A stretch of 64,000 bases of DNA from Glycine soja. Taxonomy: Eukaryota; Streptophyta; Magnoliopsida; Fabales; Fabaceae. Shown here one piece after another: positions 12,101-24,600 of the stretch. The notes beneath the pieces are model-generated. The model saw only the letters and a list, made by a program, of their open reading frames with translations, searched no databases and was not told the origin of the DNA. Both the position numbers and the translations under genes were made by a program. The stretch covers positions 5,968,731 to 6,032,730 of the forward strand of contig NC_041008.1 in assembly GCF_004193775.1 (NCBI RefSeq), in the 5' to 3' direction. Each line of letters begins with the position of its first letter. The stretch's first letter is position 1.

Positions 12101-13243
12101 GAAGAAAAGGTGTTTAGGTTGAAGAAGGCTTTATATGGATTAAAGCAAGCCCCTCGAGCTTGGAACAAAAGGATTGATTCCTTTCTCAGTCATGTGGGCT
12201 TTGTTAAGTGCATTGTTGAACATGGTTTATATGTCAAGCAAGAGGGAGCTGGAGATATCACAATCATTTGCTTTTATGTTGATGATCTACTTATTACAGG
12301 TAGTGATGTGAAGTTGATTGATCGAGTCAAGAAGCAGCTCAATCAAGAGTTTGAAATGACTGACTTAGGACTGCTCACTTACTTCTTAGGCATTGAATTT
12401 CTGAGGACTGAGTGTGGAACATTCATGCTGCAAAGGAAGTATGTGATTGATATGTTGAAGAAGTTCAACATGAAAGGCTGCAATTCTGCAGAGACCCCAG
12501 CTGATATGAATGTGAAGCTTGAAAGTTTCACTGAGGAGGACAAGGTTGATTGCACAATGTATAGGCAGATTGTGGGGTGCTTAAGGTTTGTGTGCCACAC
12601 AAGACCTGACATTTCATATAGTGTGGGAGTGGTGAGTAGGTTCATGAGTGATCCTAGAAAATCTCACTTGGTTGCAGCCAAAAGGATATTGAGGTATCTA
12701 CAAGGCACTGCTAGTTTTGGAATTCTATTCCCATATCAAAAAGAGAAGGTTTGTCTACAGCTTGTAGCCTATTCAGACTCGGACTGGTGTGGGGACAAGG
12801 TGGATAGGAGGAGTACAATGGGTTATGTATACTTTCTTTCTGGGGTTCCAATCTGTTGGTGCTCAAAGAAGCAGGACGTGATTGCTCTTTCCACATGTGA
12901 AGCAAAATATATTTTTGCTTGTAATGCTGCTTGTCAGGCCAATTGAATTACGTACTTGTTGGAAGAATTGAATGTGAAGATGAGTGGGACTGTGGAGCTG
13001 TTGGTGGACAACAAATCTGCTATAGATTTGGCCAAAAATTCAGTCTCACATGGCAGAAGTAAACACATAGAAACTAAGTTCCACTTCCTGAGACTGAGAG
13101 ATCAAGTGAACAAAGGCAAAATTGATTTGAAGCATTGTAAGATAGACTTGCAGGTAACAGATATTATGACCAAGGCTTTGAAGATTGACAGGTTCAAGAT
13201 GCTCAGGAAGATGATGTGTGTTGTTAATTCTGCAGATTTCTGA
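9143..13243 (+). pseudogene. Ty1-copia gag-pol polyprotein with four in-frame stops
   Basis: One reading frame of about 1,367 codons stays in phase from ATG 9143 to TGA 13243. Stops interrupt it at 9500 (TGA), 10943 (TAA), 12008 (TAG) and 12944 (TGA); no frameshift is seen. Domains in order: gag of UBN2 type (9143-9950); a CCHC knuckle at 10007-10048 whose histidine is Tyr (10031-10033); an aspartic protease motif at 10199-10210 reading D-S-S where D-S-G is expected; an HHCC-type zinc region and DDE integrase core (10570-11110), with GIAERRNRT carrying the Glu; reverse transcriptase (11700-12500), with YVDD at 12275-12286; and RNase H (12760-13200) with SDSDW. The enzyme would copy element RNA into cDNA and integrate it. 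The lesions make this copy non-autonomous. Confidence 0.95.
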
Positions 13244-13269
13244 GGTTTTTTTCTATAAGCTTTTGTACT

Positions 13270-13278
13270 AAAGAGGAG
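13270..13278 (+). promoter_or_regulatory. Polypurine tract of element 1
   Basis: AAAGAGGAG lies directly before the 3' LTR, the expected place for plus-strand DNA priming. Confidence 0.85.
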
Positions 13279-13459
13279 TGTTAAGTAGTGTGTAGTATAA
13301 AAGCTTAGTGTGATTAGTTTGATTAGTAAGTGGACAACTACTATAAATAGTGTGCAATAACATTCTGTTAAATAGTTAATGAGAATAAGTCATTCTTTCA
13401 TCATCTGTGCTAGCATTTCATCTTTCTCTCTCAACTCTCTCTCTTTAGTTTTCCTAACA
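13279..13459 (+). repeat. 3' LTR of element 1
   Basis: This 181-bp LTR has a TATAAAA box at 13296-13302. It points towards NLR-1, whose start codon is at 13883, so it could supply an alternative promoter. That role is an inference from position only. Confidence 0.95.
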
Positions 13460-13464
13460 TTTTT

Positions 13465-13882
13465 GACGAATCAGTCAACACAATTGTTCTCTTCTCTAAG
13501 AGTATGGTTGAAAAAAAATATATTTAAGGCTGACTTATCCATTTTGAGCGTCTTTGTCTTACAATTGTATTGTGATCATCGACATATATGATAGGAATCA
13601 TTTGGATAAATTAGTTTTTAGCGTCCTGGTCTTGCAATTGTATTGCGATCATCAAAATATATTTGAAATTATTGAATTCTATTTAAATAAATTATATTTA
13701 TCATTTAAAAATATTATTGAAAATGAAAGTTTTTAAACCATGAAGTCCTTCCCATTGTTCATTGATTATTAAATGAACTTGTGAATTTTGATTGATGAAA
13801 TGTATTTCCTTAATTAGTTATAGACTGATATGGTTTTTATTTATGTGGGGAAGAGATGTAGTTATAGTATCAAGCTGACAGA
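13465..13882 (+). promoter_or_regulatory. NLR-1 proximal upstream region
   Basis: This is the remaining flank between element 1 and the NLR-1 ATG. It contains two imperfect 73-bp tandem units (13548-13620 and 13621-13690), each with a CAATTGTATTG-GATCATC core. The same pair occurs in the repeat blocks near 1850-1985 and 53370-53520. A GAAGAGATGTA motif just before the gene (13850-13860) is conserved before NLR-2 (56941-56951), suggesting shared 5' UTR sequence. No TATA box could be assigned with confidence. Confidence 0.5.
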
Positions 13883-16783
13883 ATGGAGTCTGTGTTGTCC
13901 CCGATAGTGGAACGAACGTTTAATTTTGCGGTGGACCCCATTATTCGGCAGTTGGCCTACATCCTCCGTTGCAGGCAAAATGTTGATGAACTCTTGACTA
14001 GTTTTGAGAGTCTTGAACTTGAAAAAGAGTCCATAGATCGTCGATGTGACCAGGCTGAGAATAATTTACAAAACATTGAAGCCAAAGTCAAAGTATGGTC
14101 AAGGAAAGTAGATGAGTTGAAGACTGAACTAGAGAAGTTTAGGAACGATGAAGGCCACACAAAGACAGGGTTGTCCAATGTTTTATTTTTAGTTCCTTAC
14201 TTTTGGAATAGGCATAGACTTGGCAGACAAGCTAAGAAGATGGCAGAGATTGTTAAGAATCTAATAGATGAGTCTGCCAAGTTCAATGAAGTTTCCTACA
14301 CAGACAACTTAACATCTAATGATTTCACTTTGTCTAATCCGGGCTACATGCGATTTGCTTCTAGACATTCGACAGTGGAAAAAATAATTGCAAAACTTGA
14401 AGATTCCTCTGTAAGAATGATTGGGCTGCATGGGGGTGGTGGCATGGGTAAGACCACTTTAATCAAAGCAATTGCTAAGAAAGCTATGGACACGAAGCTG
14501 TTTAACGTGGTGGCTGTATCAGAAATCACAGCCAATCCCAATCCACAAAAAATCCAGGAAGACATTGCTTCTGCGTTAAGGTTGAGATTGGAAGGGGAGG
14601 GTGAGAATTCTAGAGCTCATCGTCTGATGACGAGGTTAAAGCAAGAGAAGGAGAACACCCTTATAATCTTGGATGACCTTTGGGACAGATTAGACTTGAA
14701 TAAGTTAGGGATTCCACTTGATGGTGATGTTGATGATAATGATTTAAACACGAAGACAAGCAATGCTAAACAGGGTCCCAAAGAGGCGACTAAAGAAAAA
14801 TCTCTTGGTGATTATAAGGGCTGCAAAATTTTGCTAACTTCAAGGGATAAAAACGTATTAACTGATAAAATGGAAGTTAAGTCAACTTTCTGTGTAGAGG
14901 AATTAGATGACGATGATGCTCTGAGGTTGTTTCGGAAGGAGGCTAGAATACAGGGTGAAATGTCCCAGTGGAAACAAGAAATTGTTAAGAAGTATTGTGC
15001 TGGGTTACCTATGGCAATAGTTACAGTTGGAAGGGCATTAAGAGACAAGAGCGACTCGGAGTGGGAAAAACTTAAAAACCAAGACCTGGTGGGAGTTCAG
15101 AATTCTATGGAGATTTCTGTAAAAATGAGTTATGACCGTCTAGAAAATGAGGAGCTCAAGTCCATTTTCTTTCTTTGTGCTCAAATGGGTCATCAACCCC
15201 TAATTATGGACTTGGTGAAGTATTGCTTTGGTTTGGGAATACTTAAAGGGGTCTACTCGCTTGGGGAAGCTCGGGGCAGAATATCTACATCAATCCAACA
15301 GCTGAAAAACTCAGGTTTAGTGTTGGATGGAAGTTCTAGTATTCATTTCAATATGCATGATCTGGTTCGAGATGCTGCTTTGTCTATAGCACAGAAGGAG
15401 CAAAATGTATTTACTTTGAGAAATGGGAAACTTGATGATTGGCCTGAACTCGAGAGGTGCACTTCTATTTCTATATGCAACAGTGATATCATTGATGAGC
15501 TTCCAGAAGAAATAAATTGTCCTCAACTTAAATTTTTTCAAATTGACAGCGATGCTTCATCTTTAAAAATACCCGACAGTTTTTTTAAAGGAATGAAAAA
15601 GCTCAAAGTATTAATGTTGACTGGTATTCAACTATCAAGCTTACCATCTTCAATTGAAAGCCTATCAGACCTCAGATTGCTTTGTTTGGAGAGATGCACT
15701 TTAGATCACAACTTATCCATCATAGGGAAGCTGAAAAAATTAAGAATTCTCAGCTTTTCTGGATCTCGAATTGAAAATTTGCCAGCTGAGTTAAAGGACT
15801 TGGATAAACTACAATTACTAGACATCAGCAATTGTTCAGTTGTCAAGAGGATTCCGCCTAAGCTTATGTCAAGGTTGACTTCGTTGGAAGAGCTGTATGT
15901 AAGAAAGAGCTTCATTGAAGTGTCGGTGGAAGGAGATAGAAACCAATGTCAAATTTCATTTCTTTCCGAACTAAAGCATTTGCATCAATTGCATGTGGTG
16001 GACTTAAGCATTCCATGTGCTCAAGTTTTTCCCAAGGAATTGTTCTTTGACAAGTTAAATGATTATAAGATTGAGATTGGGAACTTCAAAACGCTTTCAG
16101 CTGGAGATTTCAGAATGCCTAATAAGTATGAAAAGTTCAAATCTTTGGCATTGGAGCTGAAGGATGACACTGACAATATTCACTCTCAGAAAGGAATAAA
16201 GTTGTTGTTTAAAAGAGTTGAAAATTTGTTGTTGGGAGAGCTGAATGGTGTTCAAGATGTTATTAATGAGTTGAATTTGGATGGATTTCCACATCTGAAA
16301 CACTTTTCCATCATAAACAACGCTAGCATCAAATATATCATCAACTCAAAGGATTTGTTTTATCCTCAGGATGTTTTTCCCAAGTTGGAATCTCTATGTC
16401 TCTACGAACTAAGAAAGATAGAGATGATATACTTTAGTTCAGGTACAGAGATGATATGCTTTAGTCCATTTACAGATTGCTCATTCACCAAATTAAAAAC
16501 CATCAAGGTCGAGAAGTGTGACCAATTGAAGAATCTTTTCTCCTTTTGCATGGTTAAATTGCTTGCGAGTCTTGAAACAATTGGTGTTTCCAATTGTGGT
16601 TCTTTAGAGGAGATCATTAAAATACCTGACAATTCTGATAAGATTGAGTTTCTTAAGTTGATGTCTTTGTCACTAGAATCATTAACATCATTCACTAGTT
16701 TTTATACCACAGTAGAGGGGTCTTCTACAAACAGGGATCAGATACAAATTACTGTTATGACTCCTCCTCTTTTTGGTGAACTG
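13883..16783 (+). CDS. NLR-1 exon 1: CC, NB-ARC and first LRRs
   Basis: 967 codons. Residues 1-135 form an N-terminal helical and coiled-coil region. Motifs: P-loop GGGGMGKTT at 184-192; kinase-2 LIILDDLW at 260-267, with the Trp typical of CC-type NLRs; RNBS-B GCKILLTSR at 313-321; GLPMA at 374-378; MHD at 491-493 (NMHDLVRDAA). All nucleotide-binding residues look intact. Between kinase-2 and RNBS-B there are about 30 extra, Asp- then Lys-rich residues (280-311) that I do not expect in this family. LRRs begin near 520, with LxxLxxL spacing such as LSSLPSSIESLSDLRLL. The ATG at 13883 is the first one in frame and gives the family-like N-terminus MESVLSPIVE. The donor is CTG|GTATGA. Confidence 0.93.
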
Positions 16784-19700
16784 GTATGATAGTGCATATT
16801 TTTCCTTTAAATTTTTTAATTAGTTTGTGACTAATTATTTTTCAGTTGTAAATATGTTAATTGTGTATGTGCTTGCAGGTTGAAATACCAAACTTAGAGA
16901 ACTTGAATTTAATCTCAATGAACAAGATCCAGAAGATATGGAGCGACCAGCCCCCGTCAAACTTCTGCTTTCAAAACTTAATAAAATTAGTTGTGAAAGA
17001 TTGTGAAAATTTGAGATATTTGTGTTCATTGTCCGTGGCCAGCAGTTTGAGGAAACTGAAAGGCCTCTTTGTAAGCAACTGTAAAATGATGGAGAAGATT
17101 TTTAGCACAGAAGGAAATAGTGCAGACAAGGTGTGTATAGGTGTATATAAGTAAAGTTTTATAGTTGACTGAATGTTATGCATTTCTGTTTAGTTTCATT
17201 ACCAAATAATGGCTTGTTTTCATCAAAGTGCAGGTCTGCGTCTTTCCTAGGTTGGAGGAAATCCACCTCGACCACATGGATGAGTTAACTGACATATGGC
17301 ATGTTGAAGTGAGCGCTGATTCCTTTTCTAGTCTCACTTCTGTGTACATTAATAGTTGCAATAAACTAGACAAAATTTTTCCGAGTCACATGGAAGGATG
17401 GTTTGCGAGTTTGAACAGCTTGAAGGTTTATTTTTGTCAGTCAGTGGAAGTGATTTTTGAAATCAAAGATTCTCAGCAAGCAGATGCATTTGGTGGGATA
17501 GACACAAATTTGCAGGTTGTTGATGTAAGTTTTCTCCCAAAGTTGGAGCAGGTGTGGAGCAGGGATCCAGGAGGAATTCTTAACTTCAAAAAACTGCAGA
17601 GTATAGTGGTGTATTATTGTGAAAGATTGAGGAATGTATTTCCAGCGTCTGTGGCCAAAGATGTTCCAAAGCTTGAATACATGTCGGTCAGACGGTGTGA
17701 TGGAATTGTGGAAATTGTTGCCTGTGAAGATGGATCCGAAACAAACACTGAACAATTAGTGTTTCCTGAACTAACCTACATGAATTTAAATGGCCTACGA
17801 AGCATCCAGCATTTCTACAGGGGGAGACATCCTATAGAGTGTCCAAAATTGAAGAAGTTGGAAGTAGACGAATGTAACAAGAAGCTAAAAACATTCGGAA
17901 CCGGAGAAAGGAGCAATGAAGAAGATGAAGCAGTTATGTCAGCTGAAAAGGTAAGTCATATAGTGAGACATAAATGGAGAGTGATATTGTAAGATGTGTG
18001 GCATACTTAAAAAAGATATAGCCCTGCTAAATATAATATGGATTATTAATTTAACGTCTCTCGTCCCCTAATCCCTCTAAATCCAAATTCCTCATTCTGC
18101 CTTAAAATTTTATTTAGAATTCAAGTGAATGTTTGATTAATTATTATAATTTAAGAGCATTTTTTAGTCTTGATGGGACCCCAGAGTAACCAATGTGCAG
18201 GCAAGGCGTAAAATAATGGAAGGGGGCGCTCCATCAAGGATAAGCTTCCTTCTTCATAGTTTACTATTTACTTTTCTTTTATTTTCCTGTAGATATTCCC
18301 CAACTTGGAGTTTTTGCATATTGACTTTGACGAAGCACAGAAGTGGTTATTGAGCAACACTGTGAAGCATCCAATGCACCGTTTAAAAGAGCTTTGGTTA
18401 AGCCAAGTTAATGATGGTGAACGTCTCTGTCAGATTCTGTACAGAATGCCAAATCTAGAAAAGTTACACTTGTGGAAAGCTGAACATTTGCTTAAAGAGT
18501 CGTCGGAGTCACGTTTGGGAACCGTATTACAGCTGAAGGAATTGTTTTTGTCGTGGTCAGAGATAAAGGATATAGGACTTGAACGGGAACCAGTTCTACA
18601 GAGACTAGAGCTTTTGAGCTTACATTGGTGCCACAAATTGAGGAATTTGGGTCCTCCCTCGGTATCATTGGCTTACTTGACAAATTTGAAAGTAGAGGAT
18701 TGTAAAGGATTAAGGAATTTAATGGCATCCTCAACGGCAAAAAGCTTGGTTCAACTTAAGTCCATGAAGATAAGCGAATGTAATGAATTAGAGGAAATAG
18801 TAACCAATGAGGGAAATGAAGAAGCAGAGCAAATAGTGTTTGGCAAATTGATTACTATAGAACTTGTGCGGCTAAAAAAGCTGAAAAGTTTTTGCAGTTA
18901 CAAGAAGTGTGAATTCAAATTCCCGTCATTGGAAGTATTGATTGTGAGAGAATGCCCATGGATGGAAAGATTCGCGGAGGGTGGCGCAAGAGCACCAAAG
19001 TTACAAAACATAGTTACTGCTTATGAAGTTGGAAAAGAGGAAGCCAAATGGCAGTGGGAAGGAGACTTGAATGCCACCATACAAAAAGGTTTCAACAAGG
19101 TACTTATTTATTTATTTATGATTTAAATATATTTTTATTTATCTTGTTAGTATTTTTTTATTCATCCTTTTTTATTTTTGTTCTTCAATGTTATTATTTT
19201 TGTTAATTTTAATTTTTTAAGATATTTTATTTATTTTTAATACGTTAATGTTTTTTTTAATTTTAGTCTCTTTAATATTTTAAAATATTCTTTTATAATC
19301 ATCTGCGCGAAATTAAAATTAAAAAAAATACAAACTTATAAAATAAAAAACGAGTAAAACATATTATAGAGATCAAAATAAAAAAAAATCATAAACTTTC
19401 AACGACTAAAATTAAAAAAAAAAAACTTACCAGAGACAAAAAATAAAAAAATATTAACTAAACATTTATCAAATACATATTTAAACTTATATTTATTACA
19501 AATTCTCCTAGTTTTATTAACTTTTCTTCTTTCCTTAAATTTTTTTTTCTTCTTTCATGAGATAAAAAAATTACTTGCCCTGAATGGAAATTATAAATCC
19601 TTGTTTTTGCCATAAAAAGCCTTAACCAGCAAGTATGTTAAATTTCTTAAGATATAAATATGTTAGCTCAAAAAACCAGCATTTATATAAATTTATTAAT

Positions 19701-21589
19701 CATTTTTGTTTTTTAAAAATTTATTCATAAAATTTAAAATAATATGAATTTGACTGCTTCATGTAGCCAGCATAGTCATAAAGAAAACTTTCCCTCATCC
19801 TACAACTTTTCTTTTTAATCAAAATAAATAAACTTCAATTCATATTGATTGTCATCCATTAATTTTTTGTCAATATTTTTAGTCCTTCTAGAAATTTTTG
19901 CTCATTATTAATTCTAATCCTATTGTTTATGTTATATTTAAGATTAATTTTAAGGAAAAAATGACTAAAAATGGATCGACGAACACATTTAGAGGGATTA
20001 AAACTTTAAAGAAAGATTGAAAATTGTCAAAAAAATTGAGGGTAAAATTAGAATATAAAAAAATATGAGGAGTTAAAAGCTTAATTAAAAAAAATTAACA
20101 TGTTGATTTGTGAAATGTAACAAGTTGCATTTGACTTCACATATATAATATAACATATAAACGTGATAATAAGTTAACAAATTTATCCATATAATTTGGG
20201 ACTATTTATATATCTATTAAATAAAAGTCAAATGAGAAGTTATTATAACTTACAAGGTTAATTTTGTAGTTGGGAAGAAGGATTTGAAGGAAAAAGGATG
20301 AAAGAGGTTTTAAGTTACTATACTCGATTAAAACAAATATCTTTTATACATACTGAAGAATAAGGATAAAATGTATTTTTTTTCTTTTTTTGTTAAAATA
20401 TAAAATATCGTGAAAATAAAATGACATTATTACACCTAAGAGTAAATAATAAAATATTTCTTAAACGAATCATCCATAATTTCATCATTGATAAAAATAA
20501 ATTATCATGTTATTTACTTTTTTTTTTTTGTTTAACCTTTTGTGCTTTAGTATTTTAGCACATGAATGACAAAAAGTAAATATTTATTTATACAACAAGA
20601 ATTTGTAATTTATAATAAATAAATATTTTAAGTATATAAATTATATTATAATTAAATTTTCCAATATATAATTTTTAACATATAAATTACATTTTAAATT
20701 TATGAAAAATAATTTATGTTAGGATGTATTATTATTTTAAATAATTGATGTTTTCTTTTAAAAATATTTAAATTAAGTTAGAAATAAAGATTCCGTCAAG
20801 TTTTCTCACGCCAATTATCTTAGTTTTGTTTGTCTCTGATGGAAGGAAGGAAGGTGTTTTAATGGTCCCCTGATGATGAAACTTGGAATGTAATTTTATA
20901 ATAAACAATGGACATAATTGTTCCCTCCATATTAATATCTAATGCCACACAACTCACTCCCATCATGATAACAAGAGTTGATGGACATAATTGGCTTCTT
21001 TATCTTATATAATTGGCTTCTTTATCTTATATCATGATAACAAGAGTTGATGGATTCATTTTTTATTATTAATTATTAATTATATAAAATTTATTTATAT
21101 TTATTATCCATTTGACTAGTGATTTTTAAGATATTAGGTGTTTTTCATTAAAATATAATAAATATTTTTTAATTAATATGATAATCTCAAAGTAAAAAAA
21201 TTATTATATTTATTATTAAGAATTTTTCATTGAAAATTTAAAATAATGTTAACAACTCAGAATTCTCCCTTGAATTAATTTAATGATGTCATCCCCATGT
21301 GAATAATTTATATATATAATTTAATGAATAAGATTAATTATTTTTCTTCAATAAAAATTCTGTCCCCATTATTATTATCTTATTTCATAATAATCTTATG
21401 ATTAAAAATAAATTATATTAAAATTATAAAAGAATTGATTATTATTATTATTCTAATTTCTATCATATAACATGTGTTTAATTTTAACCCGGATCTATAA
21501 GTTAACAATTTAATAATAAATAAATAATAGTTTTTTATATCAAAATTAATAATATGATGGATTAGATTTTTAACATACATATTTAATTC

Positions 21590-21642
<53 letters not shown>

Positions 21643-24600
21643 ATATTTTTACTTATGGTTTATCTAAAAATAATAAAATAAATCTATCATCTTATAGTTT
21701 ATATTATAAATAGCTTTCTTTATTAATTAATGATATTTTTTATAATATAGAGCTATTTTTTTCATTTGTTAAACCTGTTTGAATTTTTATTCAGATTTTT
21801 CTATGATTTTTTCTACAAATTGTTATAATTTTTAGAGAGAAAAATATGATTATTTTCTTTAAGTTCATTAAAAAAATCCATAGATTTTTTTCCCTGTATC
21901 CTCACACAAATATTTTGTATGTAAACAAACAAACTAAATGTTTCAGGTTCATTTTTTCACACAAAAAAATGGAAATGAAATTTTTAATTTTTCAGACAAA
22001 AGTAAAAAAAAATTATACTATATAAAAAATATTTTGGTTCCTCCAATACTATATAAAAAAATTATAATGTAATCGCGAGCTATGAAACTGACATATTAGC
22101 CTTTTGTAAATAATATCCTATTTTGCATGCACAGCTTTTGGAGTCTGCAAGTACTGAATCATCTCTTAGTCTCATAGATAGCCCACTACAAGTGATATGG
22201 CTTGACTCACGGCGGATCCTAAAGTGGTGCTTCAGTAACTTGAACTCTTTGAGAGTGGACGGATGCCAATTTTTAACAGATGTTGTCATACCCTTCTATT
22301 TACTTCCTTTCTTAACTAATTTGCAACAATTAGAAGTCTCGGACTGTCGTTCTGTGAAAAGCATATTTGACGTGAAAACAGCTATGGGATTGGGAGCAGC
22401 CTTCCCTAGACCTCTCCCTTTTTCCCTCAAGGAATTGACTTTAGAGAGGCTGCCAAAACTGGAGAATGTCTGGAATGAAGATCCTCATGGAATTCTAAAC
22501 GTGCAACATCTGCAACATGTTATTGTTGAAAAATGTAAATGCCTTACAAGTGTGTTTCCGGCATCAGTAGCCAAAGATCTTGAAAAATTAGTTGTCAAAA
22601 ACTGTCAGGAATTGATGGAAATTGTTGCAGAGGATAATGCAGATCCAAGAGAAGCAAATCTACTGCTTACGTACCCTTGTCCTTGTGTGAGGTCATTGAA
22701 ACTACAAGGTTTGCCCAAGTTCAAGTATTTTTATTACTGCTCACTGCAGTGTGACATGTTCCAGACACCTACCGAGGATGAAATGGTACTATTTTCTTAC
22801 TGCAGAATCTGATGCCTGCAAATTAAATATAATTGCACTACTTTTATTTACCACCATTAGTTTCTTTACTTCATTTTAATTGTTCAACATGAGTGATATG
22901 AACATGGTCTTAAAATTAAAATGTGAGAATTTCACGTACATTACTATATATGCTGTGTTCTATCTTCTATGCCTATTAACCCCCATTTTTCATATGTTTT
23001 ACATAAATAAGTAAAAGAACACACTTAAGGGTACATGTTGCATTCATGATACAACAATGACATTTTAGGTTTGAGCTTTATTCTTTTTAATACAGACAAT
23101 TACAGAGAATCTTACACACGCTATTTTACTGTATCAAATATCATGTATGGATGGTTCTCAAATCTTTATAAACAATCTCCCTACCATCTAAAGGATCGAA
23201 TTTTTCATCATTTTGTTCTCCGTTGGAACCACTGCTACCTCCCTTAAGGTCTCCTTTATCACCTTTTTCATCTAAAATTTTAAACTACAAATAAATAAAT
23301 TTGTTTAGGCACATACCGTATCAAAATCCCTTCCACCTTATTAATAGCTAGCTAGCCAGGTTCATCTCTTTTACAACCCACCTAACCTGCTTTTGCTTGG
23401 TTATCGGTTTCTCTTGGTAGCCTACATCCAACTTACAGTGCCTGTCACTCGGTGAAAAAGGACTGGAGATGATCAAGCGTGGAGAATTTCAGGCAAACTT
23501 CTTACACAAGCTACAATTAGCGCCCAATATAGAGAAGCTTGTGGTGTGTGATGGTTCCTTCAAGGAGATTTTCTGCTTTGATAGTCTTAATGAGGATGAG
23601 GCTGGACTCCTATTACAGCTCAAAGTCTTATGCTTGGACTCCCTTTCAGAGCTTGTTTCCATTGGGTTAGAGAACTCTTGGATTCAGCACTTACTGGGAA
23701 ATCTAGAAACCTTGGAAGTAATAGGTTGTTCTAGTTTAAAAGACTTGGTACCATCTACAGTGTCTTTCTCCAATCTGACATATTTGCAAGTACAAGATTG
23801 CGACAGCCTGCTATATTTGTTCACATCCTCCACAGCCAAAAGTTTGACTCGACTCAAAAGAATGGAGATAAAAAATTGTGATTCAATTGAAGAGGTAGTA
23901 GTCTCTAAGGAGGGGGATGAATCACATGAGAATGAAATAATATTTCCGCAGCTCAATTGTTTGAAACTTGAAGGGTTACGAAAGCTCAGAAGCTTCTATA
24001 AAGGAAGTTTATTAAGTTTCCCATCATTGGAGGAATTGTCAGTAATCTCTTGCGAGTGGATGGAAACATTATGTCCAGGTACCCTAAAAGCAGACAAGTT
24101 GGTTCAAGTTCAATTTGAGGAGTCATCAGATGCTATCAAATTGGAAAATGACCTGAACTCTACCATGCGGGAGGCATTTTGGGAAGAGGTATGTTTTCAA
24201 TTATTTTCATTAAATATGATTGATATTGGTGTATGTTGTTGTTATAATGCAAAATATACAGCGTTAGGTTAATTAGATTCATCTTCAAATTAACTTTGGC
24301 CTCATCCAATTTATCTTGGACTCTCAGCGTCGCCAATTTTTCGGAAAACCAAAAAACTCACAGAAACAGCATTTATTTGTCAATCTAATTTGGCTAATAT
24401 TAATTTTTTACGTTAAACTCATAATGTTTAAATAATTTAATTTATTTATTTAATTTATTTTCTATGTACTTTATCAATGCTACTTAACTTATATATATAT
24501 ATTAATAATATAAAATGAATCCAAACTCTTTAAAGTCATTGTAAAAATGATTTGAAAATTATTTAATTTTTATTTTATTAGTAAACCATCTAATTTTATT

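Larger units (their letters stand above)
8917..13459 (+). mobile_element. Ty1-copia LTR retrotransposon, complete but inactivated (element 1)
   Basis: This 4,543-bp element has 181-bp LTRs at both ends, each beginning TGTTA and ending TAACA. A target-site duplication TTTTT lies at 8912-8916 and 13460-13464. An initiator tRNA-Met primer-binding site follows the left LTR and a polypurine tract precedes the right LTR. The single gag-pol frame runs in the order gag, protease, integrase, reverse transcriptase, RNase H, which defines Ty1-copia (Pseudoviridae-like). Four in-frame stop codons break it. The LTRs differ at about seven of 181 positions in my reading, so the insertion is not recent. It sits about 420 bp upstream of the NLR-1 start codon in the same orientation. 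Confidence 0.97.

Noticed and set aside
14344..15048. Several minus-strand frames of 70-100 codons across both NLR genes
   Set aside because: They mirror conserved NLR coding sequence in both paralogues and encode no motif of their own.
17228..17233. Start of a separate LRR gene at exon 3
   Set aside because: The GTG lies inside an intron just before a GTGCAG acceptor; the same structure occurs in NLR-2.
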